From: Veillonella sp.
Lineage (GTDB): Bacteria; Bacillota; Negativicutes; Veillonellales; Veillonellaceae
DNA: 64,000 bases
Direction of reading: 5' to 3'
Assembly: GCF_018364065.1 (NCBI RefSeq)
Contig: NZ_JAGZMO010000008.1
Coordinates: 1-64,000 of the forward strand
Under the pieces are notes generated by a model. The model saw nothing but the letters and a program-made list of their open reading frames with translations. It searched no databases and had not been told where the DNA came from. Made by a program: the position numbers and the translations under genes. Numbering within the stretch: the stretch's first letter is position 1; every line of letters begins with the position of its first letter. Shown in pieces: positions 7,099 to 16,393 of the stretch.

Positions 7099-8953
7099 CG
7101 CGTCCGCCCTCCTTATAGTCAATAATCGCTGTATCAAGTGCAGGACATACGTCACAGCCGTTACATGGTTGACGACGGCAGTCACGGGTTAATTCCGCTT
7201 TCACCGCACGATCCCATTCCAACTTCAAGTACGCCTTCGATACAGTGTCATCCAAGTGATCCCAAGGTAATGGTTCATCAAAGTCGCGGTCACGACGTGC
7301 ATAATAATCAGGATCGATGCCTGTATTTTTAAATGCCTGTAACCAGCGATCCAAGGAGAAGAATTCGGTCCAGCCGTCGAACTTACAGCCTAATTTCCAA
7401 GCTTCCACCAAGGTTTTCGCCAAACGGCGGTCGCCGCGAGCAAATACCGCTTCCATATAACCGGTAGCCCCGTCATGGTAATGATAGGAAATGTTGCGGT
7501 TATTGATGAGCGTCTTTAAGTACTGCTGTTTACGATGAATTTCTTCTACATCCTGCTGGCCGTACCACTGATATGGGGAATGGCTCTTAGGTACGAAGAA
7601 GGATACGCTGACCGTAACCTTACCGTTCCGTTTGCCTGTGATTTCACGGTGCAAGTCCAATACTTTGTAAGCCAAATCTGCAATGCCGGCCACGTCTTCG
7701 TCCGTTTCCGTAGGCAAGCCCATCATAAAGTAGAGCTTAACCGTATTCCAACCGGATTTAAACGCATTTGTACAAGCGGCGATTAAGTCTTCTTCGCTAA
7801 CGCCTTTATTGATTACGTCACGCATACGTTGGGAACCGGCTTCCGGAGCGAATGTTAAACCGCTCTTGCGCACTTGCTGTACCTTTTTCGCAATATCGAT
7901 GGAGAATGCATCAATACGCAAGGACGGCAAGCTTACACTAACCTGTTTATCTTTAAATTCTTCCATGAGCATGTCAACTAATTCAGGCAGTTTAGAATAA
8001 TCCGCCGAGCTGAGAGACATGAGGGAAATTTCGTTATAACCTGTATTGGCGATAATTTCCTTCGCCAACTGCACCAAGCGTTCCGGTGTACGTTCACGAA
8101 CAGGTCTGTATAACATACCGGCCTGACAGAAACGGCAGCCGCGGGTACAACCGCGGAACAATTCGAGAACGGCGCGGTCATGTACTACGTCTAAGTAAGG
8201 TACTACCGGCTTCGTCGGATAGTGAACGTTTTCCATATCCTCAATAATACGTTTCTTTACTACGGCCGGCGCTTCCGGAGCCAACAATTTCATACCTTTG
8301 AAATCGCCGTTTTCCGTGTATTCCGGTTCGTATAAAGACGGCACATAGGTGCCCGGAATTAATGCGGCTTTACGAAGGAAACCTTCTTTCCCGTCAGGGA
8401 ATCCGGCAGCCTTCTCCGCTTTATAAAGGTCGACTACTTCCACCATGGACTCTTCCGCTTCGCCAATATTGACTACGTCGAAAAAGTCTGCAATCGGCTC
8501 CATATTGTAGGCGCAAGGTCCGCCGGCAATAATAATCGGATACGATAAATCGCGATCCTTGCTGTAGAACGGAATACCGCCCAATTCGAGCATATTTAAA
8601 ATATTGGAGTAGCTCATTTCATACTGTAATGTAAATCCGAGGAAATCGAAATCACGTACCGGTGTTTTTGTTTCCAAGGAATGAAGCGGAATATTGCGCT
8701 TGCGCATTTCCTCTTCCATATCATGCCACGGCGCACATACGCGTTCCGCCGCAATATCAGGGCGTTCATTTAAGATGGAATACAAAATCTTAATTCCCAA
8801 ATGACTCATGCCCACTTCGTACACATCAGGAAACCCCAAACATACTGTTACATCAACCGCATTGTGATCCTTCACAACACTGTTCCATTCACCGCCCATA
8901 TAACGGGCCGGCTTTTCCACATGTTGCAGCCAACTCGGCTCTAAATGCACCAT
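7070..8953 (-). CDS. TIGR03960 family B12-binding-domain radical SAM protein
   Basis: This 627-residue protein has a cobalamin-binding-like N-terminal half (VCLGFPDVYEVGMSHLGIKIL; GGPCAYNMEPIADFFD) and a radical-SAM core with CTRGCRFC (Cys269, Cys273, Cys276) that should hold a [4Fe-4S] cluster and SAM. The C-terminal part has a DCRRQPCNGCDVC cysteine cluster, probably a second metal site. The substrate is unknown. The conserved genomic link with rng, rplU and DUF2344 has suggested an RNA or ribosome role, but that is inference. AGGAGG precedes the ATG. Confidence 0.9.
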   Translation of the reverse strand: MVHLEPSWLQHVEKPARYMGGEWNSVVKDHNAVDVTVCLGFPDVYEVGMSHLGIKILYSILNERPDIAAERVCAPWHDMEEEMRKRNIPLHSLETKTPVRDFDFLGFTLQYEMSYSNILNMLELGGIPFYSKDRDLSYPIIIAGGPCAYNMEPIADFFDVVNIGEAEESMVEVVDLYKAEKAAGFPDGKEGFLRKAALIPGTYVPSLYEPEYTENGDFKGMKLLAPEAPAVVKKRIIEDMENVHYPTKPVVPYLDVVHDRAVLELFRGCTRGCRFCQAGMLYRPVRERTPERLVQLAKEIIANTGYNEISLMSLSSADYSKLPELVDMLMEEFKDKQVSVSLPSLRIDAFSIDIAKKVQQVRKSGLTFAPEAGSQRMRDVINKGVSEEDLIAACTNAFKSGWNTVKLYFMMGLPTETDEDVAGIADLAYKVLDLHREITGKRNGKVTVSVSFFVPKSHSPYQWYGQQDVEEIHRKQQYLKTLINNRNISYHYHDGATGYMEAVFARGDRRLAKTLVEAWKLGCKFDGWTEFFSLDRWLQAFKNTGIDPDYYARRDRDFDEPLPWDHLDDTVSKAYLKLEWDRAVKAELTRDCRRQPCNGCDVCPALDTAIIDYKEGGRVEKNTFGIK

Positions 8954-9036
8954 AGGACCTCCTATTTTATTCTTAACTAGCTGGTAAAACTGTAAAATCT
9001 AAATTGTGAAAATCAAGTTCTTGCCATATTACGCTG

Positions 9037-10140
9037 CTAGAACATCAGTTTCTTGCGTCGCAAGGCAATATTAAGCAATAGCCCGACGCTAATCATATTC
9101 GTGGTTAAGGCACTGACACCGTAGCTGATAAATGGCAACGGAATCCCTGTAACCGGCATGATACCGGTGGTCATTCCCACATTAACCAATACTTCGAATA
9201 CGAGCATGGAACCGATCCCCGTAGCCAGCAGCATGCCGAACACATCGTTCGCACTGCGTGCAATAACAAGGCTGCGGTAAATCAGTACAAAGAGCAACAG
9301 TAAGGCGATAACGCAACCTACGAAGCCCAATTCTTCCCCTACTACGGAGAAGATAAAGTCAGTGTGGTTTTCCGGCAGGAAGTTCAACTGACTTTGGGTA
9401 CCTTCAAAAAGGCCCTTCCCTAAAATCATACCGGACCCGATAGCGATTTTGGACTGAATAATATGATAGCCCGCGCCGAACGGATCGATATTCGGATTTA
9501 AGAATACTAAAATACGCTGCTTCTGATATTCCTGCAGTACAAACCAGCCCAGCGGTGCCAATATAACGGCAACGCCTACAATGATTTGAACCAAGCGCAT
9601 GCGAATGCCCCCAACGAAGAGCATGCCGCAAAGAATGGCCAAATAAACGAGGGATGTACCCAAGTCAGGCTGTTTAAATACGAGCAGGGTCGGAATACCG
9701 ACGAACAGTACAATCGGCACCAAGGACTTAAACGTGTTTAACTTGTTTACACGGTTTTCCATCATGGCCGCCATACTGATAATCATAAGCAGTTTTGTAA
9801 ATTCTGACGGCTGAATCGTAATTGGACCGATTTGAATCCAGCGCTGCGCCCCCAAAGCGGAGGTACCTACGAACATAACCGCCAGCAATAACACTAACGT
9901 AAGTACATACAGAGGTCTGGACCAGGCCCGCAATTTGCGGTAGTCAAACCACTGCATGCCGATTACAACGAATACATTAATAAAGAAAAAGAGTAATTGT
10001 TTACTCACTAAATCATCAAAGCTTAGACCTTCGCGATTAATGTGGGTTGCACTCCCGATAACTACAGTGCCTAAGGCGACGAGTGCAACTGTACATATAA
10101 CCAGCGTCCAGTCCCAATCACGCCAAATTCTCTGCCACAT
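9037..10140 (-). CDS. rodA: Rod-shape peptidoglycan glycosyltransferase RodA
   Basis: This 367-residue SEDS-family polytopic membrane protein has about ten helices. It polymerises lipid II into glycan strands with its partner PBP2, encoded two genes upstream. Family motifs visible are GAQRWIQIGPITIQPSEFTKL, FLPENHTDFIFSVVGEELGF and GIPLPFISYGVSAL. It is the last gene of the cell-shape cluster and starts nine bases after the minD stop with an AGGAGG site. RodA rather than FtsW is favoured by the neighbourhood (mreBCD, PBP2). Confidence 0.95.
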   Translation of the reverse strand: MWQRIWRDWDWTLVICTVALVALGTVVIGSATHINREGLSFDDLVSKQLLFFFINVFVVIGMQWFDYRKLRAWSRPLYVLTLVLLLAVMFVGTSALGAQRWIQIGPITIQPSEFTKLLMIISMAAMMENRVNKLNTFKSLVPIVLFVGIPTLLVFKQPDLGTSLVYLAILCGMLFVGGIRMRLVQIIVGVAVILAPLGWFVLQEYQKQRILVFLNPNIDPFGAGYHIIQSKIAIGSGMILGKGLFEGTQSQLNFLPENHTDFIFSVVGEELGFVGCVIALLLLFVLIYRSLVIARSANDVFGMLLATGIGSMLVFEVLVNVGMTTGIMPVTGIPLPFISYGVSALTTNMISVGLLLNIALRRKKLMF

Positions 10141-10149
10141 ATTTTCCTC

Positions 10150-11574
10150 CTATCGCATGCGGCTGCGTCTTGACCACAAGCTTGCCAGTTGGCGGCGCAA
10201 TAAAGACGCCAGGCCGCCGCGTTTCTTCTTCGGTGCCGGTTCTTCGGCAGTATCAGAATCGGAACCTTGAGACTCTTTCCGAACGTCCTCAGCTGTTGTA
10301 TCAGAAGCTTCAGCAGTTGCTTCGGAGCCCTCAGCAGTTTCATTAGAAGCCTCTTCCGATGTAGACGCGGTTTCGTTTTCTGTAGAAGTTTCACCTTCTG
10401 CAGCCACAGTTTCATCGTCTGCTGCAGCTTCATCTTTTGTAGCCGTTTCACCTTCTGCAACGGCTTCTTCCTTAGCTTCCGTCGAAACCTCAGCCTCTTC
10501 GCTGTTTGTATCTGCAGACTCTTCTACATCTTCAGCTGTTTCGCTTTCAGCAGAAGTCTCTTTTGCACCTTCAGCTTCTGCAGCCTCTATTGTTTCAGCG
10601 GTTTCATCAGAATCAGTTGTTTCAGCAGTCTCAGCTGTTGCAGTCTGTTCAGTTGTTTCAACGTTCTCAACAGTTTCAGTAGTTTCAACTGTTTCAACAG
10701 ATTCTTCGTTTACAGTGCTCTCAGCACCTTCAACAACTTCAGTATTTTCAACAGTTTCATCGCTTGTAGCAACTTCAGCACTATCCGCATCAGCCTCAGT
10801 GTCTTTAACCGCCGCATATTTCACTCTTGCCGATTTCCATTGATCTAAAATGGTTTCTTCCGGCTCGTAATGGTCCGTAATCAACGCCTGCACCAGTGTA
10901 TCCATCATTTCATCAAAGAACGGATCTACTTCTTCGTGAAGAATCCCTTCCTGTGACCAGTTTTGAATGTCTTCGCGATATGGCAAAATGGTGCCCAGCT
11001 GTTCAATTTGAAGTGCAGCCAAAGCGTCTTCTACAGACACTTCCGCACCGCTATGTCCTACGCCGTTCAATACGAGCGTGTAGTTTAACTGACGGATTTC
11101 ACGGCACATCTGCACAACGCGCTGTACGGCGCGCATAGATACCCATAAGGGCTCAGCCACGAGAATAATCTGTTCCGCCGCCTTGAAAATAGCTTCGTTA
11201 CCGCGTCCGATACCGGCCGGAGAGTCGATGATTACATAGTCATATTGCTCAGCCAGTTTACTAATCAGCTTCGCATAGCCTTTACGGCCTACATCTTCCC
11301 AGCGACGACTTTGGGTTGCAGGCAAAAAGTCAAATCCATCACCTAATGATAATATGGCATAGTCTGACGTACAGTTATCCTTCCAAATATCAACGGCGTC
11401 AAAGAAGATTTCATCTTCCTTCCCTACCACCAGATCAAGATCGCGCATACCAAAATCAGCGTCTGTAATTAATACACGTTTACCCGCCCGGTGAAGATCT
11501 CCGCCTAATGAAGCAGTCAAAGTAGTTTTACCTACCCCGCCTTTACCTGACATAATTGCTAAAATGCAGCCCAT
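10150..11574 (-). CDS. minD: MinD-like ATPase with long acidic linker and C-terminal basic amphipathic helix
   Basis: Residues 1-~260 are a ParA/MinD ATPase with the deviant Walker A SGKGGVGKTT (9-18), the switch region TDADFGMRDLDLVVG (~36-50) and DSPAGIGRG (~116-124). MinD normally ends near residue 265. Here ~190 residues rich in Thr, Glu, Ala and Ser follow (about 258-445), strongly acidic and surely disordered. The protein then ends in KKKRGGLASLLRRQLASL and SRR-rich residues (449-474), which look like a MinD membrane-targeting helix. MinD localises division or wall machinery on the membrane. Neither minC nor minE is seen in the window. AAAGGAG precedes the start. Confidence 0.85.
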   Translation of the reverse strand: MGCILAIMSGKGGVGKTTLTASLGGDLHRAGKRVLITDADFGMRDLDLVVGKEDEIFFDAVDIWKDNCTSDYAILSLGDGFDFLPATQSRRWEDVGRKGYAKLISKLAEQYDYVIIDSPAGIGRGNEAIFKAAEQIILVAEPLWVSMRAVQRVVQMCREIRQLNYTLVLNGVGHSGAEVSVEDALAALQIEQLGTILPYREDIQNWSQEGILHEEVDPFFDEMMDTLVQALITDHYEPEETILDQWKSARVKYAAVKDTEADADSAEVATSDETVENTEVVEGAESTVNEESVETVETTETVENVETTEQTATAETAETTDSDETAETIEAAEAEGAKETSAESETAEDVEESADTNSEEAEVSTEAKEEAVAEGETATKDEAAADDETVAAEGETSTENETASTSEEASNETAEGSEATAEASDTTAEDVRKESQGSDSDTAEEPAPKKKRGGLASLLRRQLASLWSRRSRMR

Positions 11575-11606
11575 AGTCGCTCCTTTCTGTTACCAACAAC
11601 GAACAA

Positions 11607-13592
11607 TTACATTCCCTTTGGTCCCGTTACCGTATCATTCCCAGAATTTCCAACATTATTTGAATTTGTAGAGGTTGATGCGTTAGTATCCGAATCAGGC
11701 TCTCTACCTACATTGCCGGAGCTGCTTGTATTTGCGTTACCTGAAGCATTTGTTCCGGCATTATTCTTATTATCAGATTTTGAATCGTTTGTATTTAACT
11801 TAAAATACTCGGCTAAAACATCTCTTACAATCGGACCGGCCGACCCGGCACCGAAACTACCCTGTTCAACCAACGCAACTACAACAATACGAGGTTTATC
11901 ATAAGGTGCATACGCTACGAACCAGCCATGATCTCGACCGGTCGCATTTTCCGCCGTACCGGTTTTACCGGCTACGGAAATAGGCCAACCTTTGAAGAGC
12001 TGACCGGCTGTACCGCCTTCAGACGTTACGTCGCGCAACGCATTACGAATCAGGTCCATAACAGATTTAGACACCTGGAGCACTCCGGCCTGACGAGGTC
12101 CGAAGATTTCCGCCGGCGTACCGTCACTGTTATCAATACGACTTACTACATATGGTTCATAACGAATCCCGCCGTTAGCCACTTCCGACATAAGCACCGC
12201 CATTTGAAGCGGCGTTACTAATGTATAGGACTGACCGATAGCGGCGTCGAACGTTTCCCCTAAGTACCAGTCTTGATCGAATACTTTTCGTTTATATTCA
12301 GGGCTGGCCAAGTTACCGCTTGCTTCGCCGTAAAGCTTAATGCCGGTTTTTTCACCGAGGCCGAAAATTTTCGCAAATTTGTCGATATTTTCAATACCTA
12401 CGCGGTTACCCATTTCGTAGAAGTACACGTTATCCGATTTTGCCAGCGCCGTATTGAAGTCCAGCCATCCCAGCGCTTCGCCTTCCGCGTTTCGCTTATC
12501 GATGAGCCAGTGACGCCCGCTGTCGAAGATCATTTCGTTCGGCGTAACCTTCTTCAATTCCAATGCAGCTGCACCGGTAACAATTTTAAACGGTGATCCC
12601 GGAGGATATTCACCGGAAATTACTTTGTTATCAAACGGATGGTTTGGATCCGTATTGAGCATGTTCCACTGAGCCGACGTAATGCCGCGGGCAAACCAGT
12701 TAGGGTCGAAGCCCGGCGCACTTACCATGGCTAAAATGGCCCCTGTATTCGGGTCCATGGCCACTACAGCCGCACCGCGGGCAGGAATTCCCTGTGCGCG
12801 AAGAGCTGCAATCTGATCAGCTACGGCTTTTTCAGCCGCTTTCTGTAATTGTAAATCGATAGTGAGGTGAATATCGCGGCCTGGGATAGTATCTTTCCGT
12901 CCCACTTCGGCCACAGGACGCCCGGACGCGTCAACTTCCACCTGTTTACCGCCATCAGTACCGCGCAGTACATCATCATACATTTTTTCCAAACCTGAAC
13001 GGCCCAGAATTGTACCCGGTCCTACCAATGTTTGCGGATTGTTTGCCTTAATATCATTTAACTCATCTTCACTCACTTCACCTACATACCCCAAAAGTTG
13101 CGATGCCATGGAGTTATTCGGATAGTAGCGAAGCGGTTCCACTTCAATCGTTACGCCCGGAAGTTCATGACGATGTTCCTCAATCATGGTTACGCGGTCC
13201 ATCGTAATATCTGTAGCGAGACGAATCGGTTCATAACCGCCCTTGTGGGCCGCTATTTTTTCCTTAATCGTTTCCACTTTAATATTGAGCATGGACGCCA
13301 ATCGTTCCAGTTCATCATCACTAATATCTTTACCGGACGGTACAATAGATACCGTATAAGCAGGACGGGACCCGGCAATAATCTGCCCGTTGCGGTCATA
13401 CATAACACCGCGGGCCGCCGTCATCGTCACCATGCGAAGACGGTTACCTTCCGCCTTGGTGTGATAATACTCACCGTCCATAATTTGTAAGTAAAAAAGT
13501 CGTATTATTAAAATCAAGAAAATCAGGCTGACCACATACATGAATATGTCAAATCGCCCTTTTTTGTTCTTTTTATATAAAGCTTCTAACAT
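11607..13592 (-). CDS. mrdA: Penicillin-binding protein 2, elongation transpeptidase
   Basis: This 661-residue class B PBP has an N-terminal membrane helix (~16-36), a dimerisation domain (61-~230) and a transpeptidase domain with the active-site motifs SPFK (Ser333, Lys336), SDN (386-388) and KTG (543-545). It cross-links peptidoglycan during elongation together with RodA and MreBCD. A ~60-residue Asn/Ser/Thr/Gly-rich disordered tail follows residue ~600. It sits between mreD and minD; AAAGGAGG precedes the ATG. Confidence 0.95.
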   Translation of the reverse strand: MLEALYKKNKKGRFDIFMYVVSLIFLILIIRLFYLQIMDGEYYHTKAEGNRLRMVTMTAARGVMYDRNGQIIAGSRPAYTVSIVPSGKDISDDELERLASMLNIKVETIKEKIAAHKGGYEPIRLATDITMDRVTMIEEHRHELPGVTIEVEPLRYYPNNSMASQLLGYVGEVSEDELNDIKANNPQTLVGPGTILGRSGLEKMYDDVLRGTDGGKQVEVDASGRPVAEVGRKDTIPGRDIHLTIDLQLQKAAEKAVADQIAALRAQGIPARGAAVVAMDPNTGAILAMVSAPGFDPNWFARGITSAQWNMLNTDPNHPFDNKVISGEYPPGSPFKIVTGAAALELKKVTPNEMIFDSGRHWLIDKRNAEGEALGWLDFNTALAKSDNVYFYEMGNRVGIENIDKFAKIFGLGEKTGIKLYGEASGNLASPEYKRKVFDQDWYLGETFDAAIGQSYTLVTPLQMAVLMSEVANGGIRYEPYVVSRIDNSDGTPAEIFGPRQAGVLQVSKSVMDLIRNALRDVTSEGGTAGQLFKGWPISVAGKTGTAENATGRDHGWFVAYAPYDKPRIVVVALVEQGSFGAGSAGPIVRDVLAEYFKLNTNDSKSDNKNNAGTNASGNANTSSSGNVGREPDSDTNASTSTNSNNVGNSGNDTVTGPKGM

Positions 13593-13625
13593 ATGGCCGC
13601 CTCCTTTCCCTTTCGAGAGTGACTC

Positions 13626-14117
13626 TTACCAAATATATTCATCTCTCTCTTCCATATTCCAAATGAGCTCGTGCAACACAATGCCGATGAGGCCGTTAAG
13701 CCACCATACCGGCCAAATGTGATGCCAGATATACGTGCCGATTAAAATGTCTTCACGGCCCAGCCAGAGCATGCCCATGCGCACAAACATGTCGAGGAAT
13801 GTGGCGCCGCACACCCAGGCAAAGGTTACATACCACTGCTCTTCATAGACGCTGCGTGACCAAATACTTACAAAGTAGGCCACCACCATATAAGGGAAAA
13901 AATGCAAACCGAATGCGTTGGAAATGACAACGTCATGAATTACGCCGCCAATACTGGCCGCAGCCAAACCAACACGACGCCCTTTTAACAGAGAAAGCAC
14001 TACAACCCATACTAAAATAAGGTTTGGCAGCCACTCATGTTTAAAGAGCATAGGCAATACATCGGCCTGTATCAAGAAGGTTAATATTCCCATGAGAACA
14101 TATAATAAAATTCGCAT
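13626..14117 (-). CDS. mreD: Rod shape-determining protein MreD
   Basis: This 163-residue integral membrane protein has about five or six helices. It starts MRILLYVLMGILTFLIQADV and contains the family-typical PNLILVWVVVLSLLKGRRVGLAAASIGGVIHDV. It links MreC to the membrane elongation complex. Its ATG overlaps the mreC stop codon (TAATG), indicating coupled translation. Confidence 0.88.
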   Translation of the reverse strand: MRILLYVLMGILTFLIQADVLPMLFKHEWLPNLILVWVVVLSLLKGRRVGLAAASIGGVIHDVVISNAFGLHFFPYMVVAYFVSIWSRSVYEEQWYVTFAWVCGATFLDMFVRMGMLWLGREDILIGTYIWHHIWPVWWLNGLIGIVLHELIWNMEERDEYIW

Positions 14118-15028
14118 TATTGTGCTCCTTTGACGCCCTCTACCTGGTCGCGTTGTGTTTGCGGTACCAATTTAGGCGTTAAGCTAGGTTTATCCAATTC
14201 CCCTTCACGAGAACGCATAATAACAAATACTTCTTCCACATTGCTCAGGTCGGCGGATAACTGCACCACTGCATTTTTAACGAAACCTTCCGCATCATTG
14301 TCAATGCGGGTTACATGACCTACCAAGAGGCCTTTTGGATAAATACCTCCATAACCGGACGTAATCAATGTATCGCCGGTCAGTACGTCGCCGTCGCGGG
14401 CCACGTTAACCAACAGCGGTTCGTTCGGATTACTGCCGTTGCCTTTTACGATGGATGCAACGCGGGATTCCGGACGTTGTACAATGACGCCGATGGACGT
14501 ACGAGGATCCAAAATGGTCTGTACACGGGCGGAATTAGGGTATACGTCGCTGATAAAGCCCACTACACCGCCGGGAATCACGACCGGCATGTTAACAGCC
14601 AAACCGTCGTTGGAACCGCGGTCAATGGTAAAGGTATTTGTCCAAGAACCGAAGTCGCGCGTTACTACGGCGGCCGCCATCATATCAAATTGAGGATGTT
14701 TATTCTGAAACGCCACCAATTGGCGAAGGCGAATATTTTCCGCCACCACTTCATCATAGTTAACTACTTTTTGTTGAAGCTCCGCGTTTTCCATGCGAAG
14801 CTGATCTATTTCCTTCGTGCCGTTAATGGCATTATCTATAAGGGCAATGCCTGTGTTAAAGGAGCCCAACAAGCGTGACGTGCCGTAAGTAAACGGCGTC
14901 GTTACCTGCTCCATCCCTACAGTCACATAGGGAATGCTGGTGCGCTGTTTCCATGCGTAACCCAAAAGGGCCAGGAAAATACAGCACAATCCTACGAAGG
15001 CAATTAATTTTCTGTCTGACGAAAACAT
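14117..15028 (-). CDS. mreC: Rod shape-determining protein MreC
   Basis: This 303-residue protein has an N-terminal membrane helix (~8-24) and a coiled coil (~70-100, DQLRMENAELQQKVVNYDEV). The periplasmic beta domain is recognisable by VVTRDFGSWTNTFTIDRGSNDGL and VQTILDPRTSIGV. It organises PBP2 and RodA on the periplasmic side. Start and stop overlap with mreB and mreD by one base each. Confidence 0.95.
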   Translation of the reverse strand: MFSSDRKLIAFVGLCCIFLALLGYAWKQRTSIPYVTVGMEQVTTPFTYGTSRLLGSFNTGIALIDNAINGTKEIDQLRMENAELQQKVVNYDEVVAENIRLRQLVAFQNKHPQFDMMAAAVVTRDFGSWTNTFTIDRGSNDGLAVNMPVVIPGGVVGFISDVYPNSARVQTILDPRTSIGVIVQRPESRVASIVKGNGSNPNEPLLVNVARDGDVLTGDTLITSGYGGIYPKGLLVGHVTRIDNDAEGFVKNAVVQLSADLSNVEEVFVIMRSREGELDKPSLTPKLVPQTQRDQVEGVKGAQ

Positions 15029-16065
15029 TACGCCCTTCCTTTCCGACTTTTCGATGCAATAATAAAGCGCTCCATACGCTCGAATTCTTTTGATGCCTGA
15101 CCGAGCCCTACGGCAACGGCAAAGCCCGGATCCTTCGGTATCTGTACCGGAATCCCCAATTCGCCGCTAATGCGGGCACCCAGACCTTCCATTAAGGCCG
15201 TTGCACCGGTGAGAATCATACCGCGCTGTAAAATATCTGCAGCCAATTCAGGCGGCGTCTGTTCTACAACAGTTTTAATTTCATCTACCACATGCTGTAA
15301 AGGCACCTGCAGCACTTCATATATTTCTGACTTGTGAACCGCCACACGCTTCATAAGACCGTTAGCAATATCACGTCCTAAGAAGGATACTTCCAAGTCT
15401 TCTTCCGGCGGCAATGCCGTTCCCAAATCTAATTTAATCTGTTCAACCGTCTCTTCCGCCATCATAACGGAGTAGGTATTTTTAATGTAGCTTAAAATAG
15501 CCTGATTGAAATCATGACCGCCAATACGGGCTGTACGGGCCAACACTTTGCCGCCCAAAGACATTACGCCAATGTCGGTAGTACCGCCGCCGATATCCAC
15601 AGCCATACTGCCCACCGGATCGAACACCGGTAAATTGCAGCCCAACGCGGCCGCCACCGGAGCTTCAATTAAATAGGCCTCACGGGCGCCGGCCTGAATA
15701 ATCGCATCCGTCATGGCGCGACGTTCCACATCGGTAATTCCGCAAGGTACAGCCATAATGACGCGTGTACGGCCTACAGATCGGGATGCTTTGCCCATAA
15801 AATGGCGCAACATAGTGAGCATCACGCGGTAGTCCACGATGAAGCCGTCACGCAACGGACGGAGTTCATCCAGCATGTCCGGAGAGCGCAACAACAAGCG
15901 TTCCGCATCGGAACCAACGGCAACGATGCCTTCCTGCTTCGTATCAGTCGCCACTACAGACGGCTCAGAAAGAACCACGCCGCGGCCCTGCACATGAATA
16001 TGTGTATTTACTGTTCCTATATCTATGCCTAAATCTCGTCCAAGGGACGAAAATAAACGAATCAT
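15028..16065 (-). CDS. mreB: Actin-like cell-shape protein MreB
   Basis: This 345-residue actin-fold ATPase has phosphate-binding loops DLGIDIGTVNTHIHVQGRG (~11-29) and AVDIGGGTTDIGVMSLGG (~157-174). MreB filaments position the elongation machinery (MreCD, RodA, PBP2) on the inner membrane. GGAGATAAAGG precedes the ATG. The hairpin at 16140-16164 separates it from radC upstream, so mreB probably begins its own transcript. Veillonella cells are cocci, so an intact mre system here is worth noting; coccoid shape does not require its loss. Confidence 0.95.
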   Translation of the reverse strand: MIRLFSSLGRDLGIDIGTVNTHIHVQGRGVVLSEPSVVATDTKQEGIVAVGSDAERLLLRSPDMLDELRPLRDGFIVDYRVMLTMLRHFMGKASRSVGRTRVIMAVPCGITDVERRAMTDAIIQAGAREAYLIEAPVAAALGCNLPVFDPVGSMAVDIGGGTTDIGVMSLGGKVLARTARIGGHDFNQAILSYIKNTYSVMMAEETVEQIKLDLGTALPPEEDLEVSFLGRDIANGLMKRVAVHKSEIYEVLQVPLQHVVDEIKTVVEQTPPELAADILQRGMILTGATALMEGLGARISGELGIPVQIPKDPGFAVAVGLGQASKEFERMERFIIASKSRKGRA

Positions 16066-16139
16066 ATCCTTTATCTCCTTATTTTACTCATCATTTTATA
16101 ATACCATTTCAAGGAGGTTTTGTATATTCCTGAAACGAA

Positions 16140-16164
16140 AAACGCTATGTATCACATAGCGTTT
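16140..16164 (-). terminator. Terminator-like hairpin between radC and mreB
   Basis: An 11-bp perfect stem (AAACGCTATGT, ACATAGCGTTT) has a 3-nt loop. The following T run on the minus strand is short (TTT), so termination may be partial. Confidence 0.6.
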
Positions 16165-16197
16165 GACATACTTCTCTTCTATTTTACTACGGCGTGA

Positions 16198-16345
16198 AAA
16201 TACTGACAACAGACTATATTTCAGTACTTACAACAGATTAACTTTCAGTACCTATAACAGATTAACTTTCGACACTTACAACAGACCGGTTTTCGCTCTT
16301 AGAACTGACCGGCGCCCGCTCTTACAGCTGTCCGTCTTTCCGTAC
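16198..16345. repeat. Degenerate 24-bp tandem repeat, about six units
   Basis: Units start near 16198, 16222, 16246, 16270, 16294 and 16317. The best conserved read CAGTACTTACAACAGATTAA, and later units drift (CGCTCTTACAGCTGTCCGTC). They fill the radC-mreB spacer. The period is a multiple of three, which gives a spurious repetitive open frame on the plus strand. Confidence 0.8.
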
Positions 16346-16393
16346 CTACGAGTGACGCTCTTAGATTACCTACCAAAACCTCTCTTTCAGCCC

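Noticed and set aside
10267..10848. 193-residue Phe/Cys/Ser-rich frame on the plus strand
   Set aside because: It is the antisense of the acidic repetitive minD tail; codon bias there keeps the opposite frame open.
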